Shown here: positions 55,538 to 64,000 of the stretch, piece after piece
Numbering within the stretch: position 1 is the stretch's first letter
Layout: the number at the start of each line of letters is the position of its first letter
Origin: Sulfurimonas sediminis
GTDB taxonomy: Bacteria; Campylobacterota; Campylobacteria; Campylobacterales; Sulfurimonadaceae
Length of the DNA: 64,000 nt
Assembly (NCBI RefSeq): GCF_014905115.1
Contig: NZ_CP041235.1
Location: forward strand, 1-64,000
Reading direction: 5' to 3'
The notes under the pieces: generated by a model
What the model was told of the DNA's origin: nothing
Databases searched by the model: none
The model's input: the letters and a program-made list of their open reading frames with translations, nothing else
Translations under genes and position numbers: made by a program

Positions 55538-56176
55538 ATGAAAAAGATGAGCATAAATGATGCGGCTGAGTATTTTGGTGTTTCAAAAGAGGCTATACAC
55601 AACCGGGTCCGACGGGGTTCTTTGCAGAGTGTTGTAGAAAACGGTGTCAAAATGGTGCTGCTGGATGAGACACAGGCAAAAACAGGGCGAAAAACTGTGC
55701 AGCCAAGACGCCCTACACCCAACAACGACAGATATTACAAACTTCTTGAAGAACAAAATCAAAAACTCCAATCTCGTGTGGATACTCTGGAGAATGAAAC
55801 ACGGAGCCTCAGAGACCAAAAAGAGCAGATGCTCATAGCCGAGCGTGAAAAGATAGAAAGAATTTATAAAGAAAAAGATGAACAGCTTAAAAATATTCTC
55901 AGCACAATTTCATCACAGTTTATGCTCAATGCACCACAGGAAGCAGTAGCCGAGGATGAGATGCTTGAGGCAGAGATAGAATCCGAAGTCGTAGAAGAGA
56001 GCAAGGTTGTCTCTTTGAACAGGCATCTTAAAAAACGTGGTTTTTCAGCAAAAAAAATCAAAAAAATCAAAGCAAGATTTAAAAAGAGTGCAAAAAAAGA
56101 TGAAAGAATTATTATTGTAGGGAAAAAATATTACATAGATACAAAAAAATATGACTATAGTGATATAATTGGCTAA
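55538..56176 (+). CDS. Helix-turn-helix protein with a coiled coil
   Basis: A 212-aa protein: N-terminal excisionase/MerR-like helix-turn-helix (SINDAAEYFGVSKEAIHNRVRRG), a coiled coil at about 70-125, an acidic linker, then a basic region (KKIKKIKARFKKSAKK) and a short C-terminal domain. The start at 55538 is chosen because GGGGA lies 10 bases upstream and the helix-turn-helix begins at once; an upstream in-frame ATG at 55478 lies inside yajQ. Probably a DNA-binding protein; targets unknown. Confidence 0.75.
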   Translation: MKKMSINDAAEYFGVSKEAIHNRVRRGSLQSVVENGVKMVLLDETQAKTGRKTVQPRRPTPNNDRYYKLLEEQNQKLQSRVDTLENETRSLRDQKEQMLIAEREKIERIYKEKDEQLKNILSTISSQFMLNAPQEAVAEDEMLEAEIESEVVEESKVVSLNRHLKKRGFSAKKIKKIKARFKKSAKKDERIIIVGKKYYIDTKKYDYSDIIG

Positions 56177-56197
56177 TCTTTTTTAAGGAATCACTCC

Positions 56198-57511
56198 ATG
56201 AATATTATTATTGCGGGTGCCGGAAAGGTAGGTTTTAACCTTGCCAAAACTCTCAGTATCGGACACAACGTTACGGTCATTGATAAAAATTCACAGGCTT
56301 TGGACAGGATACAGGAGAGTCTGGACATTTTACCGCTTCAGGGGGATGTCGAGGATATACATACATATAAGCGTTTTATCGGTCAGGAAATCGACCTGTT
56401 TATAGCAGTGACAAATATTGACAATGTGAATCTTATTGCTGCAATGACAGTAGATGCCGCTTTACATGTAAAGAGAAAATTTGTACGGGTGCAAAAATAT
56501 TTTTTTCAAGAGCAGATTATTCAAAAAAGACTTGCTGTTGAAAAAGTTATTTTCCCTTTAAAGCTTACCTCGGGGGCAGTTTCTTCACTTCTTTTGTACC
56601 CAAAAGCAAATAATGTAAAATTTTTTAAATACACACCCTACAAACTTATTTCTGTTATGGTTTCAAGCAAAACACTTCCGCAAAGCATCAGTTCTGAGCA
56701 TTTTAAAATAGTCGGCATTGAACGCAAGAAGGATTTTTGTATTCCTGATGCAGATGTGGAGATTCTTCCCAATGATCTTGTCTATTTTTTTGGTGATGAA
56801 AATGAAATCAAACAGGTGTGTCAGAAACTGGATGTGGACAACACTCTGGACATTCAAAGATGTGTTGTTTTTGGCGGTGGTGAACTCGGGATTGCCATTT
56901 CACAGGAACTTCTAAAAGCAGACAAAGAGGTCAAACTGGTAGAAAAAGATTTAAAACTTTGTGAAATAGCGGATGAAGAGCTCAAAGGCAGAGCTTCTAT
57001 CATTAACTATAAATACGGTTCGCATGATATTTTTGAAGATGAAGGACTGGAGAGTGCCGATATCTTTATAGCAGCGACCAATAATGATGAGTATAACATC
57101 ATAAAATGTCTCGAAGCAAAAGAGAGCGGCATCAAAAAAGTGGTTGCGATTAACAATGAAATGGAATATTACAACCTGATGCACTCTTTGGGGATAGTCG
57201 TCGTACGAGGTCCAAAAATGAGTGCCTATAATGCAATCATGGAAGAGATCAGTTCTACAGGTGTTGTTATTCAAAAAAGTTACTGCGGGGCAAAGGCAGT
57301 GGTTTTTATGCGTAAAGTTTTTCCTGGTTCTAAGCTTATTGACAAAGTGATAAAACCTTTACATGTAAAAGAATCCAGCGTCTTTTATATAAGAGAAAAT
57401 GTGATGCAGAGCCTCAGTGAAAAAGTGAGACTGCAGGAAAATGATTTGATTGTGGCCTTTTGTGCAGTAAAAACAAGCGCAAAAGTGAAAGAATGGATTT
57501 ATGAACTATAA
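56198..57511 (+). CDS. trkA: Trk potassium uptake regulator TrkA
   Basis: Cytoplasmic gating subunit of the Trk K+ transporter, 437 aa. Two RCK units, each with a Rossmann NAD(H) site: IIIAGAGKVGFNLA (start) and VVFGGGELGIAISQ (about 226-239), each followed by a TrkA-C domain. It overlaps trkH by 11 bases. Two TTACATGTAA palindromes are inside (56462, 57359), both encoding LHVK. Confidence 0.95.
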   Translation: MNIIIAGAGKVGFNLAKTLSIGHNVTVIDKNSQALDRIQESLDILPLQGDVEDIHTYKRFIGQEIDLFIAVTNIDNVNLIAAMTVDAALHVKRKFVRVQKYFFQEQIIQKRLAVEKVIFPLKLTSGAVSSLLLYPKANNVKFFKYTPYKLISVMVSSKTLPQSISSEHFKIVGIERKKDFCIPDADVEILPNDLVYFFGDENEIKQVCQKLDVDNTLDIQRCVVFGGGELGIAISQELLKADKEVKLVEKDLKLCEIADEELKGRASIINYKYGSHDIFEDEGLESADIFIAATNNDEYNIIKCLEAKESGIKKVVAINNEMEYYNLMHSLGIVVVRGPKMSAYNAIMEEISSTGVVIQKSYCGAKAVVFMRKVFPGSKLIDKVIKPLHVKESSVFYIRENVMQSLSEKVRLQENDLIVAFCAVKTSAKVKEWIYEL

Positions 57512-58943
57512 AAATGTGCTGAAGATTCTCTCTCTGATAGGCATTACTGTTTCTGCACTTTTTTTGTTTGATGTCTTGATAGGCATTATATACCAAGAAG
57601 CGTATGGAAAATTTTTGCTTTATGACGGAGTGTTTTTTTTGATCAATCTTGGCGTGTGGCTGTGGCTGAGAAAGCATGAACTGGATTTGAAAATAAAAGA
57701 GAGCATACTGGTGGTTAACCTGCTTTGGGTGTTGCTGGGCGTTGCCGGAGCCATACCGCTGTTTCTTTATACAAATGTGTCGCTTGCCTCTTCGTTTTTT
57801 GAAGCTATCAGCGGATTTACAACAACGGGAGCAACAGTTTACAGCGATATAGAAGCTCTGCCCCATTTGATACTTTTTCACAGAAGTCTGATGCACTGGC
57901 TTGGAGGGCTTGGAGTCATTGTCTTGGGTGTCGGGCTTTTGTCGGTTATCAATCCTACAGGAAGCCTCTCTCTTTTTAAAGCCGAATCAACAGGAATTTC
58001 TCTTGAAAAACTGACACCAAAAATAAAAGATACAGCGCTGCGTCTGTGGATAGTATATGCGCTGCTGACACTGGTTGACATGCTGCTTTTGAAGTTTTTC
58101 GGTATGAGTTGGTTTGATGCACTCAACCATGCTTTTTCGACAGTTTCCACGGGAGGGTTTTCTACAAAAAATGATTCTCTGGGCTCCTTTGGCAATGACG
58201 GCATTATTTGGACAACGACAATTTTTATGATGCTTGCAGGGATAAACTTTTTAGCCCATTTAAAGCTTTATTTCAGGGATGTCAGCGGGTACAAAACAGA
58301 AGAGGTCAGATGGTATTTAATAATTTTTTTACTGCTGAGTCTTGCTTTGAGTCTTGTACATGTAGATATCAGCGGAGACTCTTTTTATGATGCCCTCAAA
58401 CACTCATCTTTTACGATTGCTTCTGTTATGACAACAACAGGATTTGCAACGATAGATTACGGCTCCTGGTCGCATTTGGCTATAGCGATTATATTTTTAG
58501 GGCTTTTGATGGGAGGCAATGCCGGCTCAACGGCAGGGGGTATTAAAATCATCCGGCATGTAATTATTTTTAAAACACTCTCTGCGGAGCTTAAAAGAAT
58601 ACTGCATCCAAATATGATTATTTCTGTTTTTATCGACGGGCTCAAGCAAAAAGAGCGGATTTTGTCTTCAACCTTTGGTTTTTTTACGCTTTTTATGATT
58701 ACTGTAGCCGTTGTAACCGTCTATATATATGCCCGGGGGTACGATGCCATGACTGCAGTTTCTGGTGCATTTGCCATAGTGGGCAATATTGGTCCCGGAT
58801 TCTCTATGGTAGGCCCTGCAGATAACTTTTCTTTTTTCTCTGATTTTGATAAAATCTTTCTCTCAGTCGCTATGATTATAGGCAGACTGGAGTGTTATAC
58901 TGTTTTTGTCCTGCTAAGCAGTTCTTTTTGGAAAAAATTCTAA
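57501..58943 (+). CDS. trkH: Trk potassium transporter membrane subunit TrkH
   Basis: A 480-aa K+ channel-like transporter with four membrane-pore-membrane repeats. The selectivity-filter segments are visible: GFTTTGATV, STGGFST, TTTGFATIDY and GNIGPGFSM. Coupled to trkA by overlap. Role: K+ uptake and osmotic balance. Confidence 0.95.
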   Translation: MNYKNVLKILSLIGITVSALFLFDVLIGIIYQEAYGKFLLYDGVFFLINLGVWLWLRKHELDLKIKESILVVNLLWVLLGVAGAIPLFLYTNVSLASSFFEAISGFTTTGATVYSDIEALPHLILFHRSLMHWLGGLGVIVLGVGLLSVINPTGSLSLFKAESTGISLEKLTPKIKDTALRLWIVYALLTLVDMLLLKFFGMSWFDALNHAFSTVSTGGFSTKNDSLGSFGNDGIIWTTTIFMMLAGINFLAHLKLYFRDVSGYKTEEVRWYLIIFLLLSLALSLVHVDISGDSFYDALKHSSFTIASVMTTTGFATIDYGSWSHLAIAIIFLGLLMGGNAGSTAGGIKIIRHVIIFKTLSAELKRILHPNMIISVFIDGLKQKERILSSTFGFFTLFMITVAVVTVYIYARGYDAMTAVSGAFAIVGNIGPGFSMVGPADNFSFFSDFDKIFLSVAMIIGRLECYTVFVLLSSSFWKKF

Positions 58944-58961
58944 TACAATCTTAATAAAAAG

Positions 58962-58970
58962 TGTTATAAT
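58962..58970 (+). promoter_or_regulatory. Extended -10 promoter of the ClC gene
   Basis: TG-T-TATAAT at 58962-58970, about 30 bases before the ATG at 59001. Confidence 0.62.
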
Positions 58971-59000
58971 CTCTCTAAAGACTTTAAAGTAGAAAAACTT

Positions 59001-60374
59001 ATGATACAAAAACATATAACAGAACAGACAGCTATTTTTTTCAGTGTTACAAAATGGGTTTTTCTCTCATCAATTATCGGTATAATGATTGGGGCGACAG
59101 TTACAGGCTTTTTAAAAATCTTAGCCTATAGTGAAACAGGCCGTTCTTTTTTGCCGTTTGAATACTACTACACACTTCCTTTTGCCCTTGTTCTGACTGT
59201 ATGGCTGGTGAAAACCTTTGCCCCGAGTGCAGAAGGGCACGGGACGGAAAAAGTTATCTCCGCAATTCATAAAGATAACGGAAAAATAGATGTTTCTGTC
59301 ATTCCCGTAAAAACACTTGCGACCGTTTTAAGTATTTTTGCAGGGGCTTCTGTCGGAAAAGAGGGTCCTGGCGCGCAGATTGGTGCAGGGGTTGCCTCTT
59401 TTGTTTCAACACTTCTGAAGTTTCACAAACAAGACAGAAAAAAGCTTGTTGTATGCGGGATCAGTGCCGGTTTTGCCACAGTCTTCGGTACCCCGATAGC
59501 CGGAGCAATTTTCGGTGTTGAGGTGTTGATTATCGGTGTCATTATGTATGATGTGCTTTTGCCTTCGTTTATCGCAGGTTTTGCCGCTTTTACAACAGCC
59601 CAGTTCCTGGGTATAGAATATACCTATTATGATCTCCATTTTTTTCAGGATATCTCTTTGGATATCTGGCTGATAGCCAAAGTGGTCATTGCCGGACTCT
59701 TTTTCGGTTTTGTCTCTGATGTGGTGATAACAACAATCTCCTACAGCCATACATATGTCAAAAGCATCAAAATAAATACCTACATCAAAGCTTTTGCGGG
59801 CGGTAGTTTGATAGTCGCGCTGACCTTGATTTTCGGTGAGCAGTATATAGGTTTGGGAATGAGTACAATTGCAGATGTTCTCAACCCCCATACCGCTGCT
59901 TCGCAGGATATTCACTGGTATACATTTCTTTTAAAAACAGTATTTACTTCTCTTTCTCTTGCCGCAGGAGGAAGCGGAGGTGTCATTACGCCTATTTTTT
60001 ACATCGGGGCAACAAGCGGGCATTTTCTCGGCTCCATCATCTCTCCCGAACATATTACGCTTTTTGCAGCTCTGGGCTTTGTAAGCGTTGTTTCGGCTAC
60101 CACAAATACACCTATTGCCTCAACGATTATGGCCGTAGAACTCTTCGGGATAGATATTGCACACTATGCGGCCCTTGCTGCAGTGATCAGCTTCTTGATT
60201 TCAGGGCACAGAAGTATCTTCTCTTCACAGATTTTAGCCATGCGAAAATCTGAAATGCTGAGTGTGAAAATAGGGGAAGAGGTAGAAAACATAAGTATTT
60301 CGCTGGAAAAACACGAGATGGATAAAATAGAAAAATTTCGAAGAAGACTGAATAAAAAACATAAAAAGCGCTGA
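59001..60374 (+). CDS. ClC-family chloride channel/antiporter
   Basis: A 457-aa membrane protein of the ClC fold. The three ion-path motifs are EGHGTEKV, GKEGPGAQIG with the external gating Glu, and GGVITPIFYIGA. The gating Glu suggests a Cl-/H+ exchanger or a gated channel. The C-terminus is a short charged tail without CBS domains. Convergent with the DUF1538 gene. Confidence 0.92.
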   Translation: MIQKHITEQTAIFFSVTKWVFLSSIIGIMIGATVTGFLKILAYSETGRSFLPFEYYYTLPFALVLTVWLVKTFAPSAEGHGTEKVISAIHKDNGKIDVSVIPVKTLATVLSIFAGASVGKEGPGAQIGAGVASFVSTLLKFHKQDRKKLVVCGISAGFATVFGTPIAGAIFGVEVLIIGVIMYDVLLPSFIAGFAAFTTAQFLGIEYTYYDLHFFQDISLDIWLIAKVVIAGLFFGFVSDVVITTISYSHTYVKSIKINTYIKAFAGGSLIVALTLIFGEQYIGLGMSTIADVLNPHTAASQDIHWYTFLLKTVFTSLSLAAGGSGGVITPIFYIGATSGHFLGSIISPEHITLFAALGFVSVVSATTNTPIASTIMAVELFGIDIAHYAALAAVISFLISGHRSIFSSQILAMRKSEMLSVKIGEEVENISISLEKHEMDKIEKFRRRLNKKHKKR

Positions 60375-60397
60375 GTGTTTTGGAGGGATGATTTGTT

Positions 60398-62350
60398 TTA
60401 CAAATCATCCGATCTTAATCGCAGACCTTTAATGTGAGAAACAGGGTAGGCAAAGGTAAGGCCTCTTCCATCTCCTGTGATATCGAGTTTTGTGATGATT
60501 TCTCTTATAATTTTGTCTACATTCTTTGTCTGGGTGATAAACATCAGGTTCGCATCAGTCGCACCCGCATGGAGTCTGTCGTAAAAATTTTCCATATGTT
60601 CAAGACCCATACCGTGTGCACTCATGATAGTTACCCCTCTTGCACCCGCATCTCTTGCTGCAATAAGTGCCTCTTCCTGTTTGTTTTTTGGAACGATTAC
60701 ATGTACCGCAGAAAAGCTCATAAGTGATGAGTGCAAAGTCTCTGTACCGTCTACTCTTATGGTTGAAAGCTCCATGTTGTGGACATCTTCAAGTGCATGG
60801 CGAATCTCTTCTATGTGTATTTCCTCTTTCTCTTTCTCCCCTTTAACTCCCATTTTCTCTGTAATAATTCCATAGAGCATAACAGTAAGCATAGGAAATA
60901 AAGAAGCAAAGGCAATGAGCCCGAAACCGTCTATAAGCGGGTCACGTCCGTCTATATTTGTCGCAAGTCCAAGTCCTAGTGCTGCAACAAGTGGGACAGT
61001 AACGGTTGACGTTGTGACTCCACCACTGTCATAGGCGATGGGAATAATGTACTTTGGTGCCAAAAAGGTGAGAATGATGACAAAAATATATCCGCTTATG
61101 ATGTAGTAGACTATTTCACCGCCGGTAACGATTCTGTAAGCTCCGAGTGCAATGCCTATAGCAACGCCCAAGGCTACAAAAAGACGAAGCACAAAGTCAT
61201 TGATTTTACCGTCGCTGACCTCTTTTGCTTTTCTTGCGATTGCGGTGAGAGCCGGTTCTGCCATTGTGGTAGAAAAACCGATGAAAAAACCGAAAGAGTA
61301 GATGATAAGGTTGTTGTCATAGCGGGTAAGCTCAAATGCCATTGTCTCGCCGACAGAAAAAAGACCCATCTCCAAACCGACTATAAAGGCATCAAGCCCT
61401 AAAATAACCAGTCCGAAACCTATCATTACATGTTTGAGATTCTCTATAGGTTTTTTTAGAATAATGTACTGAAAAAAGAGAATAATCGCCAAAATAGGTA
61501 AAACATCTGTGATGACACCAAGTAGCCCTTTTAAAACAGTTATGGCACTGAAATCCAGGTTAACCGTCTCAATCTCTTTGATAACAGCAGGCACCACAGT
61601 TGCCGAAGCATCTATAAACTGGTAGACAACGATACCGTAAAACTGCACAAATATCATAGGTGTGAGCGAAGCAAAGGCGATGAGCCCAAAGCCGTCAAGC
61701 ACAGGATTGCGCCCTTTGATGGTGGAAGCCAGTCCTATACCAAGGGCGGCAACAAGCGGAACGGTAACAGTAGAGGTCGTTACCCCGCCCAAATCATAGG
61801 CAAGACCTACTATCTCTTTTGGGGCAAAAGCAGTTGCACTGACAACCAAAATATACCCTGCAATGATATAGTAGTGGATAGGATGCCCTTTAATGATGCG
61901 CCATACCCCTAAAACAATGGCAAAACCGACAGAAAAGGCAACAACGGTTCTAAGCACTGTAGCGTCAATGCGTCCCGCACTGATACTGGCAGCCTTGTCT
62001 GCGATGACGATGAGTGCTGGTTCGGCAATGGTTGTTCCAAAACCTATCATAAACCCGAAAATCAAAATCCAAAAGGTTGAACCTTTATGGGCAAATTCAC
62101 TCGCAAGTCCCTCTCCGACAGGGAAAATTCCGACTTCAAGACCAAGCAAAAATACGGCAAGCCCCACACCGACGATGCCTAAACCTATGGCAGTGCTCAG
62201 CCAGTTTGGCGGGACACTCTGGATGATGGCAAGCTGGAAAAACATAATCACAAGTATGATTGGCAAAAGGTCACGAAAGGACTCTTTTAGAAGTTGTAAA
62301 AAAGTTGAAATGCTCAGCACGTAAATTTCTCCCACATTATTTTTTTGCAA
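60398..62350 (-). CDS. DUF1538 membrane protein with C-terminal PII-like domain
   Basis: A 650-aa inner-membrane protein made of two homologous halves. [17 protein letters not shown] occurs in both halves, each time followed by a GLIAFASL motif, showing internal duplication. The last 110 residues are soluble and resemble a PII-type ligand-binding domain ([35 protein letters not shown]). This suggests a transporter regulated by a bound nucleotide. Substrate unknown. Divergent from cobU. Confidence 0.85.
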   Translation of the reverse strand: MQKNNVGEIYVLSISTFLQLLKESFRDLLPIILVIMFFQLAIIQSVPPNWLSTAIGLGIVGVGLAVFLLGLEVGIFPVGEGLASEFAHKGSTFWILIFGFMIGFGTTIAEPALIVIADKAASISAGRIDATVLRTVVAFSVGFAIVLGVWRIIKGHPIHYYIIAGYILVVSATAFAPKEIVGLAYDLGGVTTSTVTVPLVAALGIGLASTIKGRNPVLDGFGLIAFASLTPMIFVQFYGIVVYQFIDASATVVPAVIKEIETVNLDFSAITVLKGLLGVITDVLPILAIILFFQYIILKKPIENLKHVMIGFGLVILGLDAFIVGLEMGLFSVGETMAFELTRYDNNLIIYSFGFFIGFSTTMAEPALTAIARKAKEVSDGKINDFVLRLFVALGVAIGIALGAYRIVTGGEIVYYIISGYIFVIILTFLAPKYIIPIAYDSGGVTTSTVTVPLVAALGLGLATNIDGRDPLIDGFGLIAFASLFPMLTVMLYGIITEKMGVKGEKEKEEIHIEEIRHALEDVHNMELSTIRVDGTETLHSSLMSFSAVHVIVPKNKQEEALIAARDAGARGVTIMSAHGMGLEHMENFYDRLHAGATDANLMFITQTKNVDKIIREIITKLDITGDGRGLTFAYPVSHIKGLRLRSDDL

Positions 62351-62374
62351 TAATATCGAAAAATATTATAAAAC

Positions 62375-62383
62375 TGCTATAAT
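62375..62383 (+). promoter_or_regulatory. Extended -10 promoter of cobU, predicting a leaderless message
   Basis: TG-C-TATAAT ends 6 bases before the cobU ATG (62390). The expected start site is the A of the ATG, and there is no ribosome-binding site. Confidence 0.6.
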
Positions 62384-62389
62384 TTTAAA

Positions 62390-62884
62390 ATGAAAACATT
62401 ATTTATAGGTGGCATTAAGAGTGGCAAATCCCGTAGTGCCGAAAATTACATAAAAAAACTCTCAGACAAAAAACCGGTCTATCTTGCAACGACAGAATTT
62501 ATAGATGATGAAATGCAAGAACGCATAGCACAGCACCAACAGCAACGCAAGAGTGATTTCATCACAGTCGAAGAGGCGATAAATCTCAAAGAAAAAATAG
62601 CTCTGCAGGAGGGTGCGGTACTTGTTGAATGCCTGAGTATGTGGATAAACAATATGCTCTACCGTGAAAAAAGTTATGCACAGATGGAAGCGGAAGTGGC
62701 AAACATTTTGGAGTTAAAACAAGACATCGTGTTTGTTATCAATGATGTGAGTTGCGGCATTATTCCTGAAAATAAACTTGCCCGGCAGTTTGTAGACATC
62801 AGCGGAAAACTTTCTCAACTGGTGGCGCAAAAATGTGATGAAGTCTATCATGTTGTTGCCGGCATCAGTACACAGATAAAATGA
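62390..62884 (+). CDS. cobU: Adenosylcobinamide kinase / GTP guanylyltransferase
   Basis: Phosphorylates adenosylcobinamide and attaches GMP in the last steps of B12 assembly, 164 aa. P-loop FIGGIKSGKSRSAE at the N-terminus; the guanylylated His is probably in ERIAQHQQQR. It overlaps cobS by 4 bases (ATGA) and is followed by a cobC-like phosphatase, giving a nucleotide-loop assembly operon. Confidence 0.92.
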   Translation: MKTLFIGGIKSGKSRSAENYIKKLSDKKPVYLATTEFIDDEMQERIAQHQQQRKSDFITVEEAINLKEKIALQEGAVLVECLSMWINNMLYREKSYAQMEAEVANILELKQDIVFVINDVSCGIIPENKLARQFVDISGKLSQLVAQKCDEVYHVVAGISTQIK

Positions 62885-63608
62885 GCAGGCTCTTCAAAGG
62901 CTTTGCCCTGGCTGTTTCAATGCTTAGCATTGTTCCTTTTTTCAAAGTGCATGATTTTTACAAAGGCATAAACGGTTACGCGGTGATGTTCTATCCGCTT
63001 GTCGGTTTTATACTCGGTTTGCTTTTGTATGGTACTTTTTTGTTACTTACTCCTTTTTTCCCGCCTTTACATGTAAGCATCATTCTCTTTTCCTTATGGG
63101 TTTTAGTGACGGGTGCATTGCATCTTGATGGTTTTGCAGACACTGTAGACGGCTTGTTTGTTCCCAAAGAAAAGGCTTTACATGTAATGAAAGACCCTTA
63201 TAACGGCGGAATGGGTATGATTTTTACGGTAGTGTTTTTGCTGCTAAAAGCATCTTCTGTAGCGGCTTTGGATGCAATGTATCTTTTGCCTGTCTTGCTC
63301 TTATGCTTTCACGTTTTACGGCAGTTGTTGCAATCTGTCTTTACCCCTATCTTTCTGCAAACGGAATGGGAGCTTTGGCAAAAAAAGAGTTTTCGCAAAA
63401 ACAGTTTTTCGTAAGTGCGGTATATGTTACAGGAATGAGCATACTCTTTCACAGTTTTGTTTTGCTGTTTGTTGCTTTGTTTGTGCTGTTTGTCTGCAAA
63501 CATTTTTTTATAAAACGATACGGCGGTTTTACCGGTGATATTTACGGTTTTTGCATAGAAGTGACAGAGCTTGTGCTTTTAAATGTCATTATAGTCGGTT
63601 TGGTATGA
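62881..63608 (+). pseudogene. cobS: Cobalamin-5-phosphate synthase CobS, split by a frameshift
   Basis: Membrane enzyme that joins adenosylcobinamide-GDP to alpha-ribazole. The first frame (from 62881) carries the signature HLDGFADTVDGL and runs normally to LLPVLLL near 63300, then goes out of family. The expected continuation, MLSRFTAVVAI then YLSANGMGALAKKEF and GGFTGDIYGFCIEVTE, is in another frame from 63303 to 63608. Joining them needs one missing base near 63298-63303. It could be a real mutation, a sequencing error or, less likely, programmed frameshifting; no classic slippery heptamer is seen. Confidence 0.85.
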
Positions 63609-64000
63609 AAATAACACTTGTGCGTCATGGTGAAGTAGAAGAGGCATATATCGGTAAATATAACGGACATAACGATATAGGACTTTCAAAAAAAGGGCAT
63701 GAGGATGCCAAAAATCTGGCAAAAGCCTTTACATGTAAAGCCTTTGATTTGGTCTACTGTTCAGACCTCAGACGGGCAAAAGAAACACTTGCTACTTTTT
63801 CTCAGGCAAAAAATGCCGTATATACATCAAAACTGCGGGAAAAGTCATGGGGAAGAGATGAGGGAATGGGTTTTGATGAAATCAGGGCGCAGGGTATAGA
63901 ATATGAAAACTTTGCACAGTGGATAAAAGCCCTTGACGGCGAGCCTTATGAAAAATACATGCAAAGAGTCAAAGCATTCTTTTTCAAAGAGTTGCCTGTG
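63605..64000 (+). CDS. cobC: Histidine phosphatase (alpha-ribazole phosphatase-like), partial
   Basis: Begins MKITLVRHGEVEEAYIGKYN with the phosphohistidine motif RHGE (R7-H8-G9-E10) and SDLRRAKET further on, as in CobC/phosphoglycerate-mutase-like phosphatases. It starts on the cobS stop (ATGA overlap). The window ends after 132 codons, so the C-terminus is missing. Role in removing phosphate from alpha-ribazole phosphate is inferred from the cobU-cobS context. Confidence 0.82.
   Translation, partial: MKITLVRHGEVEEAYIGKYNGHNDIGLSKKGHEDAKNLAKAFTCKAFDLVYCSDLRRAKETLATFSQAKNAVYTSKLREKSWGRDEGMGFDEIRAQGIEYENFAQWIKALDGEPYEKYMQRVKAFFFKELPV

Larger units (their letters stand above)
6717..63738. repeat. 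Highly iterated palindrome TTACATGTAA (13 exact copies)
   Basis: Exact copies start at 6717, 7163, 31721, 32787, 33087, 44371, 44520, 53154, 56462, 57359, 63067, 63178 and 63729, many extended to TTTACATGTAAA. One-mismatch copies include 2957, 10140, 32980, 49970, 54719, 54758 and 60697 (approximate starts). Most are inside genes and in different reading frames (LHV, LTCK, FTCK). None is in the cas genes, the intein or the flagellar genes. With about two-thirds A+T, chance gives well under one exact copy. Function unknown. Confidence 0.8.

Noticed and set aside
63285-63310. Programmed -1 frameshifting in cobS
   Set aside because: No X-XXY-YYZ slippery heptamer or strong downstream hairpin was seen; mutation or sequence error is simpler.

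Overview
The window looks like the start of a chromosome from a free-living member of the Campylobacterota, closest in style to Sulfurimonas. It opens with dnaA at base 101, followed by dnaN and gyrB. DnaA boxes of the Helicobacter/Campylobacter type (core ATTCACA) lie on both sides of dnaA. Promoters are mostly extended -10 boxes (TGnTATAAT) without a clear -35. Flagellar genes have sigma-54 promoters. The DNA is A+T-rich. Species assignment is inference from gene content; there is no rRNA or tRNA gene here.

Layout. 1-5.1 kb: bipartite replication origin with dnaA, dnaN, gyrB. 5-11.7 kb: degenerate GGDEF/EAL protein, CCA/poly(A) nucleotidyltransferase, typA, an alpha/beta hydrolase, nrdB. 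11.7-16.8 kb: a complete compact type II-C CRISPR-Cas system (cas9, cas1, cas2, an antisense tracrRNA with its own promoter and terminator, and a minimal array of 3 repeats and 2 spacers). 16.8-22.4 kb: housekeeping genes (nitrilase-family hydrolase, pcm, thyX, phnA-like, dGTPase, chemoreceptor, rpsU). 22.5-33.4 kb: a metal-handling island with an ArsR repressor, a Met-rich cytochrome c, an SO_0444-type permease, a CusCBA-like RND pump, exported Met- or Cys-rich proteins, an outer-membrane protein and a two-component system. 33.4-36.2 kb: dnaG interrupted by a full-length homing intein. 36.3-42.4 kb: fliK, flgD and two flgE-type hook genes. 42.5-47 kb: purT, a D-2-hydroxyacid dehydrogenase and an unusual fumarate-reductase-like AB pair. 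47-53 kb: a signalling cluster (dual-receiver protein, HD-GYP response regulator, giant FIST/PAS hybrid kinase). 53-64 kb: nitrite/sulfite reductase, a cluster of palindromic extragenic repeats, yajQ, an HTH protein, TrkA/TrkH, a ClC transporter, a DUF1538 membrane protein, and cobU, a frameshifted cobS and a cobC-like phosphatase cut by the window end.

The strongest unusual points are: (1) the DnaG intein, which sits immediately before the fourth zinc-ligand cysteine, so splicing restores the zinc site of primase; (2) CRISPR repeats that end in an extended -10 promoter, next to a tracrRNA read from the opposite strand; (3) a highly iterated palindrome, TTACATGTAA, present 13 times exactly, mostly inside genes, where chance predicts fewer than one; (4) a BIME-like cluster of extragenic palindromes; (5) a fumarate-reductase-like pair that lacks the flavin-linking His and has an extra cluster Cys; (6) an apparent one-base frameshift in cobS.
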